A DNA stretch of 55,700 nt, from NCBI GenBank assembly GCA_044867425.1, contig JBIOUX010000005.1, forward strand, positions 1 through 55,700, given 5' to 3'. How positions within the stretch are numbered: the first letter of the stretch is position 1; the number at the start of each line of letters is the position of its first letter. The notes below the pieces were generated by a model. The model worked only from the letters and a program-made list of their open reading frames with translations. It was not told where the DNA came from and made no database searches. Source of the stretch: CAWBJP01 sp044867425. GTDB lineage: Bacteria > Actinomycetota > Acidimicrobiia > IMCC26256 > BP-133. This document shows positions 39,191 through 47,852 of this stretch, piece after piece. Position numbers and translations under genes: made by a program.

Positions 39191-39868
39191 GTGCGTGTGC
39201 TCGTCGTCGAAGACGAGAAGCAACTTGCCGCCGGTCTCCGCACCGGCCTGGAAGCCGAAGGCTTCGCCGTCGACGTCGCCCTCGACGGCACCGACGGCCT
39301 CTGGATGGCGCGCGAGCACCCCTACGACGCCATCGTGCTCGACATCATGCTGCCCGGCCTCAACGGGTTCCGGGTCTGCGCCGCCCTGCGCCAGGAAGGC
39401 AACTGGACGCCCATCCTGATGCTGACGGCCAAGGACGGCGAGCTCGACGAGGCCGAGGCGCTGGACACGGGGGCGGATGACTACCTGACCAAGCCCTTCT
39501 CCTACGTGGTCCTCGTCGCCCGGTTGCGGGCCCTGCTGCGCCGGGGGGCCAAGGAGCGTCCCGCCGTGCTCGACGCCGGCGACCTGAGGCTCGATCCCGC
39601 CTCCCGGCAGGTGTGGCGGGGTGACACCGAGATCGCCCTCACCGCCCGGGAAGCGGCGCTCCTCGAGTACCTGCTGCGCCGGCGGGGCGAGGTCGTCTCC
39701 AAGCGGGACATCCTGGCCCACGTCTGGGACGACGAATTCGAGGGTGACCCTAACATCATCGAGGTCTACATCCGGCGCCTGCGCACCAAGCTTGACCGGC
39801 CCTTCGGCCGGGAGTCGGTGGAGACGATCCGCGGCGCCGGCTACCGGCTGGCTCCCGATGGGGGCTGA
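39191..39868 (+). CDS. OmpR/PhoB-family response regulator
   Basis: 225 residues. Receiver 1-115 with acidic pocket ED (7-8), phospho-acceptor Asp51 (VLDIMLPG), Thr/Lys in MLTAKDG and YLTKPFSY. Winged-helix effector 130-222 (LTAREAALLEYLLRRRGEVVSKRDILAHVWDDEF, NIIEVYIRRLRTKLD, ETIRGAGYRL). GTG at 39191 follows GAGGGGAG; a TTG six codons earlier is possible. The kinase gene overlaps its 3' end by 11 bases. Likely autoregulated through the boxes at 39049-39065 and 39127-39148. Confidence 0.92.
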   Translation: MRVLVVEDEKQLAAGLRTGLEAEGFAVDVALDGTDGLWMAREHPYDAIVLDIMLPGLNGFRVCAALRQEGNWTPILMLTAKDGELDEAEALDTGADDYLTKPFSYVVLVARLRALLRRGAKERPAVLDAGDLRLDPASRQVWRGDTEIALTAREAALLEYLLRRRGEVVSKRDILAHVWDDEFEGDPNIIEVYIRRLRTKLDRPFGRESVETIRGAGYRLAPDGG

Positions 39869-41243
39869 CGGGGAAGGCCGCCCCGGGGGGCGGCTGCGGG
39901 GCCACACGGGCAGCATCCGGGTCCGGACCACGGCCGCCGCCGTGGTCGTGGTCGGCCTGTCCCTGGTCATCGGCGGCCTGATGATGACCGACCTGCTGCG
40001 CAAGGCGCTGGAGCGCGACGTGCGCACCGCCGCCCGGCTCCGGGCCCGGGATGTGGCCACCGTGCTCAAGGCGGGGTCGGGTCCGGGCAGCCTGGCGGTG
40101 GAGGACCCGGAGGACTCCCTCATCCAGGTCCTGGACGCCTCCGGCCAGGTGGTGGCCTCCAGCCCCAACGTGATCGGCCTGTCATCCGTGGCCCGCCTCA
40201 AGCCCGGCAGCTCGCGCCGGGTCGCCCGCACCCCCATCGAGAACGCGCCGTTCATCGTGGTGGCCGAAGCCTCGGTGAGCCCGGCGGGGACGTTCACGGT
40301 GCTGGTGGCCCGGTCGACCGACGACGTGAAGGAGTCGACCAGGAAGGTAGGCACCCTGCTGGCCGCCGGCAGCCCCCTGCTGCTGCTGGTGGTGGGCGCC
40401 ACCACATGGCGGGTGGTGGGGCGGGCCCTCGCCCCCGTGGAGGCCATCCGCTCCGAGGTCGATTCCATCTCCGCCGCCGAGCTGCACCGCCGGGTGGGCG
40501 ACGCGTCGGGGCGGGACGAGATCGCCCGCCTGGCCGCCACCATGAACCGGATGCTGGACCGCCTCGAGACAGCCCAGTCCCGCCAGCGCCGCTTCGTCTC
40601 GGACGCCTCTCATGAGCTGCGCTCCCCGGTGGCTTCCATCCGTCAGCACGCCGAGGTGGCCCTGGCCCATCCCGAGCGGGTCACCGCCAGGGAGCTGGCC
40701 CAGGTTGTCCTCGACGAGGACCTCCGGGTCCAACATCTGGTGGAGGACCTGCTCCTGCTGGCCCGGGCCGACGAGGGCACCCTCGCCACCCACCGGCATC
40801 CGGTCGATCTCGACGACCTGGTGTTCGAAGTGGCCACCCAGCTGCGCGCCGCCACCGAGCTGCGGATCGACACCAGTTCGGTCTCTGCCGGCCGGGTGGC
40901 GGGCGACGAGGCCCAGCTACGCCGCCTGCTACGCAACCTGGGTGACAACGCCGCCCGTCACGCTCGGACGAAGGTGGGGTTCTCGCTGCGGGAGACGCCG
41001 GCGGGGACGGTCGTGCTCCGGGTCGACGACGACGGCCCCGGGGTACCCGAGGCCGAGCGCCAGCGGATCTTCGAGCGCTTCGTCCGCCTGGACGACGCTC
41101 GCTCCCGGGACACCGGCGGCAGCGGACTCGGACTGGCCATCGTGGCTGAGATCGCCACCGCCCATACCGGGACCGTGCTCGCCACCGCCAGCCCGCTGGG
41201 GGGCGCCCGGTTCGAGGTCGAGGTGCCCGCTCACCCCGACTGA
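39858..41243 (+). CDS. Sensor histidine kinase partner of the OmpR-type regulator
   Basis: 461 residues, inner membrane. TM1 about 22-44, small extracytoplasmic sensor about 45-165, TM2 about 166-186, HAMP about 188-242. HisKA has His252 (SDASHELRSPVASIRQH), and HATPase about 345-455 has LRNLGDNAARHA, DDDGPGVP and GGSGLGLAIVAEI. Phosphorylates the regulator whose 3' end it overlaps. The sensor region (VAEASVSPAGTFTVLVARS) resembles the PAS/PDC-less loops of actinobacterial envelope-stress kinases; the signal is unknown. Confidence 0.9.
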   Translation: MGADGEGRPGGRLRGHTGSIRVRTTAAAVVVVGLSLVIGGLMMTDLLRKALERDVRTAARLRARDVATVLKAGSGPGSLAVEDPEDSLIQVLDASGQVVASSPNVIGLSSVARLKPGSSRRVARTPIENAPFIVVAEASVSPAGTFTVLVARSTDDVKESTRKVGTLLAAGSPLLLLVVGATTWRVVGRALAPVEAIRSEVDSISAAELHRRVGDASGRDEIARLAATMNRMLDRLETAQSRQRRFVSDASHELRSPVASIRQHAEVALAHPERVTARELAQVVLDEDLRVQHLVEDLLLLARADEGTLATHRHPVDLDDLVFEVATQLRAATELRIDTSSVSAGRVAGDEAQLRRLLRNLGDNAARHARTKVGFSLRETPAGTVVLRVDDDGPGVPEAERQRIFERFVRLDDARSRDTGGSGLGLAIVAEIATAHTGTVLATASPLGGARFEVEVPAHPD

Positions 41244-41262
41244 GGGCGGCGGGCAGGCCGCG

Positions 41263-41535
41263 TCAGGCGACGGCGTCCTTGAAGCTCTTGCCCGCCTTGA
41301 CCCGGGGCACGGTCGACGCCGGGATCCTGATCTCGGCGCCCGTGGCCGGGTTGCGGCCGGTGCGGGCGGCGCGCTCCGCCCGGTCGAAGGTGAGGAAGCC
41401 GGGCAGCTGCACCTTCTCGCCGGCGGCGACGGCCTTGGTGACGCAGGCCTCGAAGGCGTTGAGCATCTCGCCTACGGCGCTGTTCGTCTGACCCGTCTCC
41501 TCGGCGATCGCCTTGACCAGATCGTTCTTGTTCAT
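41263..41535 (-). CDS. hup: HU-family nucleoid DNA-binding protein
   Basis: 90 residues, complete HU: MNKNDLVKAIAEETGQT, the beta-arm region VQLPGFLTFDRAERAARTGRNPATG and RIPASTVPRVKAGKSFKDAV. It lacks the long basic C-terminal tail of mycobacterial/streptomycete HupB/HupS, so it is the short bacterial form. It bends and compacts DNA as a dimer. AAGGGAGA precedes the ATG. Convergent with the kinase gene. Confidence 0.93.
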   Translation of the reverse strand: MNKNDLVKAIAEETGQTNSAVGEMLNAFEACVTKAVAAGEKVQLPGFLTFDRAERAARTGRNPATGAEIRIPASTVPRVKAGKSFKDAVA

Positions 41536-41632
41536 TCCGGCGTCTCCCTTGTCCGTTGGGTGAGCCCGGGGACCAAGGTACCGGCGGCGCGGCCGTAAAC
41601 GGTGGACCCACAGGGCGTAGGCTCAACTCCTG

Positions 41633-43152
41633 ATGAAGAAGAGCCATCGGGTGATGGAAGTGGCGGGGGTCCTCGGCGAACTGCTGGGGGACGAGGCCCG
41701 GCTGCGCTGGCGCCGGAGCCGCAACGGCGAGGCCGACCCGAGATCTACGAACAGATGCGGGCCTTGACCCTGCGCCGCACCCTGGAGAAGCTCGGACCGC
41801 TGTACATCAAGGTCGGCCAGGTCCTCTCCACCCGACCCGACATCGTCTCCCAGCAGGTCATCGACGCTCTCAGGATCTCCACGAGGACGTGAACAAGCGG
41901 CCCTTCTCGGAGTTCGAACCCGTGCTGGTGGCCAACCTGGGGACGTCGTGGCGGAACCGGTTCCGGGGGCTCGACACGGAGACGGCCATCGGTGCCGCCT
42001 CCATCGCCCAGGTGTACCGGGGCCGGCTGCGCAACGGGAAGGAGGTGGCGGTCAAGGTCCAGCGCCCGGGCGTGGCCGCCGCCGCCCGGCTGGACATGGA
42101 GATCCTGGCCCAGGCGGTCAAGCTGGTCATGAAGCGGACCCCCGACATCGCCGAAATCTTCCAGCCCGAGGCCATGCTCGAGGTCGTCTTCTCCGCCATG
42201 CGACCCGAGATCGACTTCACCGTCGAGGCCAAGAACATGGACGACTTCCGGGACTTGCTCGAGCGCTACGACGACATCGCCGTGCCCGAGGTGTACAAGG
42301 CCACCAAAGAGCTGCTCATCATGTCCAGGGCTCCCGGGGTGTCCATCCGGGAGTGCAACGTGGCCGATTTCAAGCGCGACGAGCGGGAGAACATCGGGCG
42401 CCAGATCTTCGAGATGCTCTTCGGGGGCTTCCTGGTCGACGGCATCTTCCATGCCGACCCCCATCCCGGGAACATCTTCGTGGCGCCGGGCGAGCCGGCG
42501 ACCATCATCGACTACGGCATCATCGGCAAGATCGACCGGCGCACGGCTCTGGGCTACACCCGGTTCATGGTGGCCATGGCCGTCAACGACGGCGAGGTGG
42601 CCGGGCGGGCCGCCCTGGAGCTGGGCTCGCTCACGGCCCGCTCCAACGTGCCCGGCTTCCTGGGGGACATGCAGCGCTACATCCCCACCGTGGCCAACGT
42701 GGCTTTGAAGGACATGGAGTTCGGCACCAACTTCAACCAGTTCCTCGTCTTCTGCACCCGCCGGGGGGCCGTCAACCCGGGCATCGCCCTGTTCGGCAAG
42801 GCGTCGGCCAACATGGAGGGCTCGCTGCGCCGCCCCCGAGCTGAACACCTTCGACGTGTTCCGGGACGTGATGGGCGGCATCCTGCGGGACCAGGCCGGC
42901 CAGCTCACCTCGCAGGACGAGCTGCTGCGGGTGGCCAACGAGGCCTTCCAGGCCACCCACTCCCTGCCCGAGCAGGTCCGCTACCTGGCCCAGGCGGTCA
43001 TGAACGGGCAGTACGTGCTGCGGACCCGCGACGACACCGCCGTCATCCACGAGGCCCGGGAGGACGCCCGGGCCAAGGCCATGCGCCGCACGCTGCTGGC
43101 GCTCGGGGCGGCGGCCCTGTGGCTGGACCACCGCCGCAAGCGGCTCTCCTGA
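41633..43152 (+). pseudogene. ubiB: ABC1/UbiB-family atypical kinase, broken by three single-base indels in C-runs
   Basis: Joined across frames, the protein starts MKKSHRVMEVAGVLGELLGD and continues EIYEQMRALTLRRTLEKLGP, LYIKVGQVLSTRPD (KxGQ motif), DLHEDVNKRPFSEFEPVL, GAASIAQVYRGRLRNG (Ala-rich loop), VAVKVQRPG (Lys), HADPHPGN and IIDYGIIGK (metal), ending LWLDHRRKRLS. Frame changes occur near 41737, 41870 and 42838. Each is explained by one C missing (first two) or one extra C (third). If these are sequencing errors, the gene is an intact ~505-residue kinase acting in quinone or lipid metabolism at the membrane. If real, it is a young pseudogene. -10-like TAGGCT nine bases before the ATG. 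Confidence 0.8.
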
Positions 43153-43186
43153 CCCTGCGGGCGCCTCGGTCTGCTCCGGCGGGTGG

Positions 43187-43402
43187 CTACGTCCCGGCCC
43201 GCTCCGAGGCCAGGCGGTCGAGCTTGGCGTTGAGCTCGGCCACGGCCTGCTTCAGCCCGTCGACCTCGTCGGCCAGGTCGTCGTCGTCATCATCGTCCCG
43301 GACCCGGTCGATGGTGTCGTCGACGAAGTCCTTGGTCTCGTCCAGGACCGCCTGCCACCAGTCGAGAATGTCCTTGCGCCTGCCTCGCCTGCGCTTGGCC
43401 AT
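43187..43402 (-). CDS. Small acidic coiled-coil protein
   Basis: 71 residues: basic N-terminus (AKRRRGRRKDILDWWQAVL), helix DETKDFVDDTIDRV, an Asp run (seven Asp), and a C-terminal heptad helix (LADEVDGLKQAVAELNAKLDRL) likely to form a coiled coil. No family named. GGGAGGG upstream gives a good ribosome site. Convergent with the UbiB gene. It may be a structural or anti-aggregation accessory; function unknown. Confidence 0.6.
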   Translation of the reverse strand: MAKRRRGRRKDILDWWQAVLDETKDFVDDTIDRVRDDDDDDDLADEVDGLKQAVAELNAKLDRLASERAGT

Positions 43403-43472
43403 TGGTTGTTCCCTCCCGTTTGAGCTCGGCGAAGCGGCTTCCACGCCATCGCGTCCTTCCCTCACGCCTTGT

Positions 43473-43486
43473 TCAACATATGTTGA
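43473..43486. promoter_or_regulatory. 14-bp palindrome TCAACATATGTTGA, TetR-type operator
   Basis: Perfect palindrome 68 bases upstream of the TetR gene start and about 70 bases upstream of the divergent small acidic-protein gene. TetR regulators usually bind such sites next to their own gene, so autoregulation and control of the divergent gene are likely. Confidence 0.6.
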
Positions 43487-43553
43487 GTCGCGGGACGGCG
43501 TCAAACGATACGGGCCGCAACCGGGATGCGGCCGTCCCGTACAGTGACGGCCG

Positions 43554-44228
43554 ATGGCCACGCCCGAGACTCCTCCGCCCCGCCGCGGCCGCCGGCCGGA
43601 AGGCGACGCCCGCCGGGCCCTGCTGGAGGCGGCCCAGGCGATCCTCGCCGCCCGTCCCGCCGGCCGGCTGACGGTGCGGGAAGTGGCCACCCGGGCCGGC
43701 TGTGACGTGGCCCTGGTCAACTACTACTTCGGCAGCAAGGACGGCCTGCTGGCCGCCGCCCTCGACGACGCCCTGGCCGAGGTCCGCCAGGTCATGGAGG
43801 CCACCACCACCCACGAGGGACCGCTGGCCGACCGGATGCGCGCCCTGGTGCGGGACCCCATCCTCGCTTTGGGCGAGCGCCGGCACCTGCCCCGCATGGT
43901 GATCGGCCAGATCCTCCTCGAGCGGGGCCCCACCGCCGACCGCTATATCGGCGCTTTGGGCCTGTCCTACGTCAAATCGGTGGAGGCCATCGTGGAGGAG
44001 GGGGTGCGCTCGGGCGCCTTCCGCAAGGTGGATGCACGGGCGCTCGTGTACTCCTTCGCCGCCATCCCCGCCTTCTTCTTCCTCATGGCCCCGGTCATCG
44101 AGCGGGTCCTGGGCGAGGAGGCCGTCAGCCAGGAGGCGGTGGAGAGCTTCGCCGACGCCGTCGCCGATCTCGTCCTCCACGGCCTGGTGGCGGAACCCTC
44201 AGGGGATGGAGGCGAGGAAGTGACGTAG
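43554..44228 (+). CDS. TetR/AcrR-family transcriptional regulator
   Basis: 224 residues. N-terminal HTH: RRALLEAAQAILAARPAGRLTVREVATRAGCDVALVNYYFGSKDGL, a typical TetR recognition helix. C-terminal ligand domain (about 70-210) is helical with RHLPRMVIGQILLERGP and FAAIPAFFFLMAPVIERVLG. Ligand unknown. TACAGT at 43540-43545 lies eight bases before the ATG with no Shine-Dalgarno (leaderless). Its 3' end overlaps the convergent hydrolase gene by 30 bases. Probable operator at 43473-43486. Confidence 0.88.
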   Translation: MATPETPPPRRGRRPEGDARRALLEAAQAILAARPAGRLTVREVATRAGCDVALVNYYFGSKDGLLAAALDDALAEVRQVMEATTTHEGPLADRMRALVRDPILALGERRHLPRMVIGQILLERGPTADRYIGALGLSYVKSVEAIVEEGVRSGAFRKVDARALVYSFAAIPAFFFLMAPVIERVLGEEAVSQEAVESFADAVADLVLHGLVAEPSGDGGEEVT

Positions 44229-45053
44229 TTCGGTTCTCAGGAGTTCGGGGCGTTCCAGCCAGGGGTAGTGGCCGACACCGGGCAACACGGCCACGGAGGC
44301 GAGAGGCAGCGCCTCGGCCAGCGAGGAGATGGCCTCAGCCGGCCGAGGGTCGCCGGCGCCGTGCACCAGCAGGGCCGGGGTGCTGAGGGCCCGGCAACGG
44401 CCGGCAAGGTCGGCCTCGTCCCAGGTCTGGACCTCGGCTCCCAGGGCGGCGTTGGCCTCGTGGTTGATCTCGAACGCCACCCGAGCCAGGCGACCGGCCA
44501 GCTCCACCCCCCGGTCCCGATCGGCGAAGTCGGGGGTCCAGCGCAGCGCCCGGTACTCCGTTTCCTCCTCCGGGCTCCGCACAGAGTCCCTCAGCGCTCC
44601 CAGCCGCTGCCGCTGTCCGAGGGTCCGCCGGCGGTCGACCTCCGCCTGGTAGGGCCCGTGCCAGGCGCGCCCGATGCCGGAACCCGAGAGATAGACGAGG
44701 CCACGGACCCGGTCCGGGTGGGTGAGCGCGTAGGCGAGCGCCAGCGTCGCCCCCCAGGAGTGGCCACCCACCACCCAGGCGGGGTGGCCGAAGTGGGACC
44801 GGAGATCTTCGAGGTCGGCCACGAAGCGGGCCACGGTGTAGGGCCCTTGCCGCTCCGACCGGCCGCTTCCCCGCTGATCCCAGCGGTGCACGGTGACGAG
44901 GTCATCCACCATCTCGGCCAGCGGCTCGAAGGCGTCCCACAACCCGGGACCCCCGTGGCAGAGCACCAACGGTGGGCCCGCGCCGGCCCGCGCCGTCCAG
45001 AGGCGGACTCCGTCACCGGACGTCACGGAGCACTCGTCCGAGGTGAGGGCCAC
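44199..45053 (-). CDS. Alpha/beta hydrolase, proline iminopeptidase-like
   Basis: 284 residues. HGGPG oxyanion (VLCHGGPGLWDAFEP), DQRGSGRSE after strand 4, nucleophile GGHSWGA (Ser in GHSWG), acid in HGAGDPRPAE and His in LPGVGHYPWLERP. The HGGPG/DQRGSG pair is characteristic of the S33 (proline iminopeptidase) group. GTG at 45053 is supported by TAGAGT six bases upstream (45065-45060), i.e. a leaderless transcript; no Shine-Dalgarno is present. Confidence 0.83.
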   Translation of the reverse strand: MALTSDECSVTSGDGVRLWTARAGAGPPLVLCHGGPGLWDAFEPLAEMVDDLVTVHRWDQRGSGRSERQGPYTVARFVADLEDLRSHFGHPAWVVGGHSWGATLALAYALTHPDRVRGLVYLSGSGIGRAWHGPYQAEVDRRRTLGQRQRLGALRDSVRSPEEETEYRALRWTPDFADRDRGVELAGRLARVAFEINHEANAALGAEVQTWDEADLAGRCRALSTPALLVHGAGDPRPAEAISSLAEALPLASVAVLPGVGHYPWLERPELLRTELRHFLASIP

Positions 45054-45128
45054 GGAGGGACTCTAAATGCGCCGGCCCGTCGGGCAACGCCGGAAGGCGT
45101 GGGCGTGCCGCTCCGTAGACTGGCTTCG

Positions 45129-45854
45129 ATGTTCCGGGCGCTGAGGAGCGAGGAACTACAGGCGGGGGAGGGCGTCCACACCCAGATCCGGCGCGTCCGG
45201 ATGGGGGAGGGTCACGTGCTGCTGGCCCGCCTGAACGACGGCCGGGTGGTGGCCTTCGCCCCCCGGTGCCCCCACCAGGTCACCCCCCTGGACGACGCCA
45301 CCATCTCCGACGGGCGGATGCGCTGTCCCAAGCACGGCTACGTCTACGACGCCTTGTCCGGGGAGAACGTCTTGCCGGCACGGGACAACCGGCCCGAGGA
45401 CCTCTGGAAGCTGAAGCCCGGATACCTACCCTGCTTCGAGGTCGCCGAGCGCGACGGCTGGGTGTGGCTGGACCCGGAACCGAAGCCGCCGCCCGAGTCC
45501 TACGACCCGGCCCTGCAGGAGGCCCCGACGCAGGCGCCGGCGGTCAGCGCCCCGATGGCCGTCGCCCCCTCGGGGGCGGACCAGGCGCTCAAGTTCCTCA
45601 CCGTGACCTCGGGTTCCACCTTCGACCTCCGGCTCCCCACCACGTCCCGAGCAGGCTTCGCCTGGCGCTTCGACCTGATGGGCGAGCTGCTCACCATCGA
45701 TGAGGAGCAGTTCGAGCCGGGCGACATCCCCTGCCACTGCATCCGCCTGGCGGCGAAGGGCGCCGGCGCTGCCACTCTGTCCTGCGTCTACGCCGGCGCC
45801 GGCGGCGAGCAGGCCGAGGTCCGCACCTACATCGTCCGGGTGGCGCCGGCCTGA
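45129..45854 (+). CDS. Rieske [2Fe-2S] protein fused to a chagasin/I42-like domain
   Basis: 241 residues. Residues 1-115 form a Rieske domain: RCPHQVTPL and RCPKHGYVYDALSG give the C-x-H...C-x2-H ligands, in the style of small ferredoxin-type Rieske proteins. After a Pro-rich linker (about 120-150), residues 155-240 resemble inhibitor-family I42 (chagasin): VTSGSTFDLRLPTTSRAGFAWRFD, then GDIPCHCIRLAAKGAGAATLSCVYAG and VRTYIVRV. The pairing is unusual; the second assignment is by pattern only. TAGACT (45116-45121) seven bases before the ATG suggests a leaderless start. Cytoplasmic, as no signal is seen. Confidence 0.7.
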   Translation: MFRALRSEELQAGEGVHTQIRRVRMGEGHVLLARLNDGRVVAFAPRCPHQVTPLDDATISDGRMRCPKHGYVYDALSGENVLPARDNRPEDLWKLKPGYLPCFEVAERDGWVWLDPEPKPPPESYDPALQEAPTQAPAVSAPMAVAPSGADQALKFLTVTSGSTFDLRLPTTSRAGFAWRFDLMGELLTIDEEQFEPGDIPCHCIRLAAKGAGAATLSCVYAGAGGEQAEVRTYIVRVAPA

Positions 45855-45894
45855 TCGAGGCACCGGCGAGTATCGACCTGATCGGGAGGCAGCA

Positions 45895-46281
45895 TTGGAC
45901 GACGCAGAACGCCGAGCGGCCCTGGAACGGCACTGGGAGTACTCCGGGCGCGATGAGGACGTCGCCCACGAGATCTACCACGACGATGCCGTTCTCGAGT
46001 TCCCCCAGTCCGGAGAACGCTTCGTGGGCGTTGAGAACTTCAGGGAGTGGAGGCGGAACTATCCCGCCTCGCTCGACTTCCAGGTTCGGCGCATCCGCGG
46101 CGGGGGCGACTTCTGGGTGGCCGAGAACTCGATCAGCTACGACGGCGGCCCCTGGAACCTCACGGTGAGCATCCTGGAGTTCCGCGGCGACAAGGTCGCC
46201 CGTGAGGCGGTCTACGTCACCCAGGGTTGGGACCCGCCCGAGTGGCGGGCGCCCTGGCGGGCGGGCCCGGGAGGCTCGTGA
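45895..46281 (+). CDS. SnoaL/NTF2-like fold protein
   Basis: 128 residues of the NTF2-like (SnoaL-type) cone fold: ALERHWEYSGRDEDVAHEIYHDDAVLEFPQSGERFVG, FREWRRNYPASLDFQVRRI, and the C-terminal sheet GGDFWVAENSISYDGGPWNLTVSILEFRGDKVAREAVYV. Members bind small hydrophobic ligands or act as ketosteroid-isomerase-like enzymes; none can be assigned here. TTG at 45895 follows GGGAGG. A truncated near-copy lies at 50508-50672. Its stop abuts the convergent PadR gene. Confidence 0.7.
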   Translation: MDDAERRAALERHWEYSGRDEDVAHEIYHDDAVLEFPQSGERFVGVENFREWRRNYPASLDFQVRRIRGGGDFWVAENSISYDGGPWNLTVSILEFRGDKVAREAVYVTQGWDPPEWRAPWRAGPGGS

Positions 46282-46926
46282 TCAGGTGCGGCTGGTGGCG
46301 GCGATGCTCTCGGCGCGACGCACGCTCTCTTCCATGTCGGTGGGATCGACGGCGGCGTGCCGGACGTCGTCGGGCCAGGCCTCGACCACGCCGGTCGCCC
46401 ACTCGGCCCAGTTCGCCACCATGGCGTAGAAGTCGGTGAGGAAGCGCCCACCCAGGAGGTTCAGCGCCGCCCGCTGCGGGAAGGCGCCCTCGCCGGCCAG
46501 GTAGGCGCGTCCCGTCGCCAGGTTCTCCTCGTTGCGCTCCCGGACCCAGTCGAGGGTGGCCGCCAGGTTGGCCACCACGTCGGCCTTCGTGCCGCTGTCG
46601 GCGAAATGGATCTTGAGGAGCTGCTCGAACTCGAGCACCGGCCCGTCGCCCGGTGTCTCCAGCCACGCCGCCAGGGCGCGGCGCCCCCGGGGTGTGATGG
46701 TGTACCGCGTGCGGCGCCGCTTTCCTACCCAGTCCTCCGAGGCGCGGGCGAAGCCCAGCGCCACCAGCTTCTTCGGCTCCTCGTACAGCTTGCTCTGGGC
46801 GCGCGGCCAGAACCGCCGCAAGCTCCTGTCGACCTGCTGCACCAGCTCGTGCGTCGTCCACGGCTTGACCGCCAGCAGGCCGAGGATCGCATACGACGTC
46901 GTCGTCATCGCCGGGCCGCTTGCCAT
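46282..46926 (-). CDS. PadR-family transcriptional regulator
   Basis: 214 residues. N-terminal winged helix: TTTSYAILGLLAVKPWTTHELVQQV, RRFWPRAQSKLYEEPKKLVALGFARASEDWVGKRRRTRYTITPRGRRALAAWL, a standard PadR domain. C-terminal helical dimerisation region 110-205 (NEENLATGRAYLAGEGAFP). AAGGGAGG precedes ATG 46926. Divergent from a methyltransferase gene, with the 9-bp dyad TTGGGAGTA/TACTCCCAA between them, which is probably its operator. Confidence 0.88.
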   Translation of the reverse strand: MASGPAMTTTSYAILGLLAVKPWTTHELVQQVDRSLRRFWPRAQSKLYEEPKKLVALGFARASEDWVGKRRRTRYTITPRGRRALAAWLETPGDGPVLEFEQLLKIHFADSGTKADVVANLAATLDWVRERNEENLATGRAYLAGEGAFPQRAALNLLGGRFLTDFYAMVANWAEWATGVVEAWPDDVRHAAVDPTDMEESVRRAESIAATSRT

Positions 46927-46936
46927 GACCCTCCCT

Positions 46937-46968
46937 TTGGGAGTACAATCTTACTCCCAAGGGGAGTA
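46937..46968. promoter_or_regulatory. PadR operator: dyad TTGGGAGTA-N6-TACTCCCAA plus a third half-site
   Basis: Perfect 9-bp arms at 46937-46945 and 46952-46960 with a 6-bp centre; a third half-site GGGAGTA at 46962-46968 follows one base later. TACAAT (46944-46949) inside the dyad resembles a -10. The site lies between the divergent padR and methyltransferase genes. Confidence 0.75.
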
Positions 46969-46986
46969 TAGCCGAAAGGACGTACG

Positions 46987-47850
46987 ATGACCGGCATCAC
47001 CGCTCCGAAGGTCGACCCGTCCAATGCCGCCGCCTTCCAGGCGTGGGACGGTGGCGACGGCGATTACTGGACCGAGAACGAGGCGATCTTCGACGACTCC
47101 GTGGCCCGGTACCACGGCCCGTTCCTCGATGCCGCTGCCATCGCCGGCACCGACCACGTGCTCGACATCGGGTGCGGCAACGGCCGGACTACCCGGGACG
47201 CCGCCCGCCGGGCGGCATCGGGGTCGGCGCTGGGCGTCGACCTGTCGTCCCGCATGATCACCCAGGCCCGCCGGCGGGCGGCCGAGGAGGGCATCGACAA
47301 CGCCCGCTTCGAGCAGGCCGACGCCCAGATCCACCCCTTCGAGCCCGGCGGCTTCGACGTCGCCATCAGCCGCACCGGGGCGATGTTCTTCGGCGATCCC
47401 GCGGCCGCCTTCACCAACATCGCCCGGGCACTGCGCCCGGACGGCCGGCTGGCCCTGCTGGTGTGGCAGTCGCTGGCCCAGAACCACTGGCTGCTCGAGT
47501 TCTCCCAGGCCCTCGCCGCCGGACGGGAGATGCCGGCACCACCTCCGGGGGCGCCGGGGCCGTTGTCCCTCGCCGACCCCGACCGGGTGCACACCGTCCT
47601 GTCGGCCGCCGGGTTCGCCGGCATCGCCCTCGACGGGGTGAGCGAGCTCATGTACTTCGGGAAGAACGCCGACGAGTCCTACCGCTTCGTGAGCGGCCTC
47701 GGGTTCACCAGGTTCATGCTCTCGGGTCTCGACGACGACGGGCGCGAGCGCGCCATGGACGCCCTTCGGGCCACGACCGTCGCCCATGAGACCGACGAGG
47801 GCGTCCTGTACCCCTCGGCGGCCTGGATCATCACGGCCCGCCGACCCTGA
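46987..47850 (+). CDS. Class I SAM-dependent methyltransferase
   Basis: 287 residues. Motif I VLDIGCGNGRTTRDAARRA, then GVDLSSRMITQARRRAAEEG, motif II/III FDVAISRTGAMFFGDPAAAF and RALRPDGRLALLVWQ: UbiE/COQ5-like Rossmann methyltransferase. C-terminal alpha-beta part ends VLYPSAAWIITARRP. AAAGGA upstream of ATG. Substrate unknown. Controlled, probably, by the divergent PadR. The peroxiredoxin gene begins two bases after its stop. Confidence 0.85.
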   Translation: MTGITAPKVDPSNAAAFQAWDGGDGDYWTENEAIFDDSVARYHGPFLDAAAIAGTDHVLDIGCGNGRTTRDAARRAASGSALGVDLSSRMITQARRRAAEEGIDNARFEQADAQIHPFEPGGFDVAISRTGAMFFGDPAAAFTNIARALRPDGRLALLVWQSLAQNHWLLEFSQALAAGREMPAPPPGAPGPLSLADPDRVHTVLSAAGFAGIALDGVSELMYFGKNADESYRFVSGLGFTRFMLSGLDDDGRERAMDALRATTVAHETDEGVLYPSAAWIITARRP

Positions 47851-47852
47851 AC

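Noticed and set aside
41602..43152. Reading the UbiB region as three or four separate genes.
   Set aside because: The frames join into one kinase with motifs in order; separate starts lack ribosome sites.
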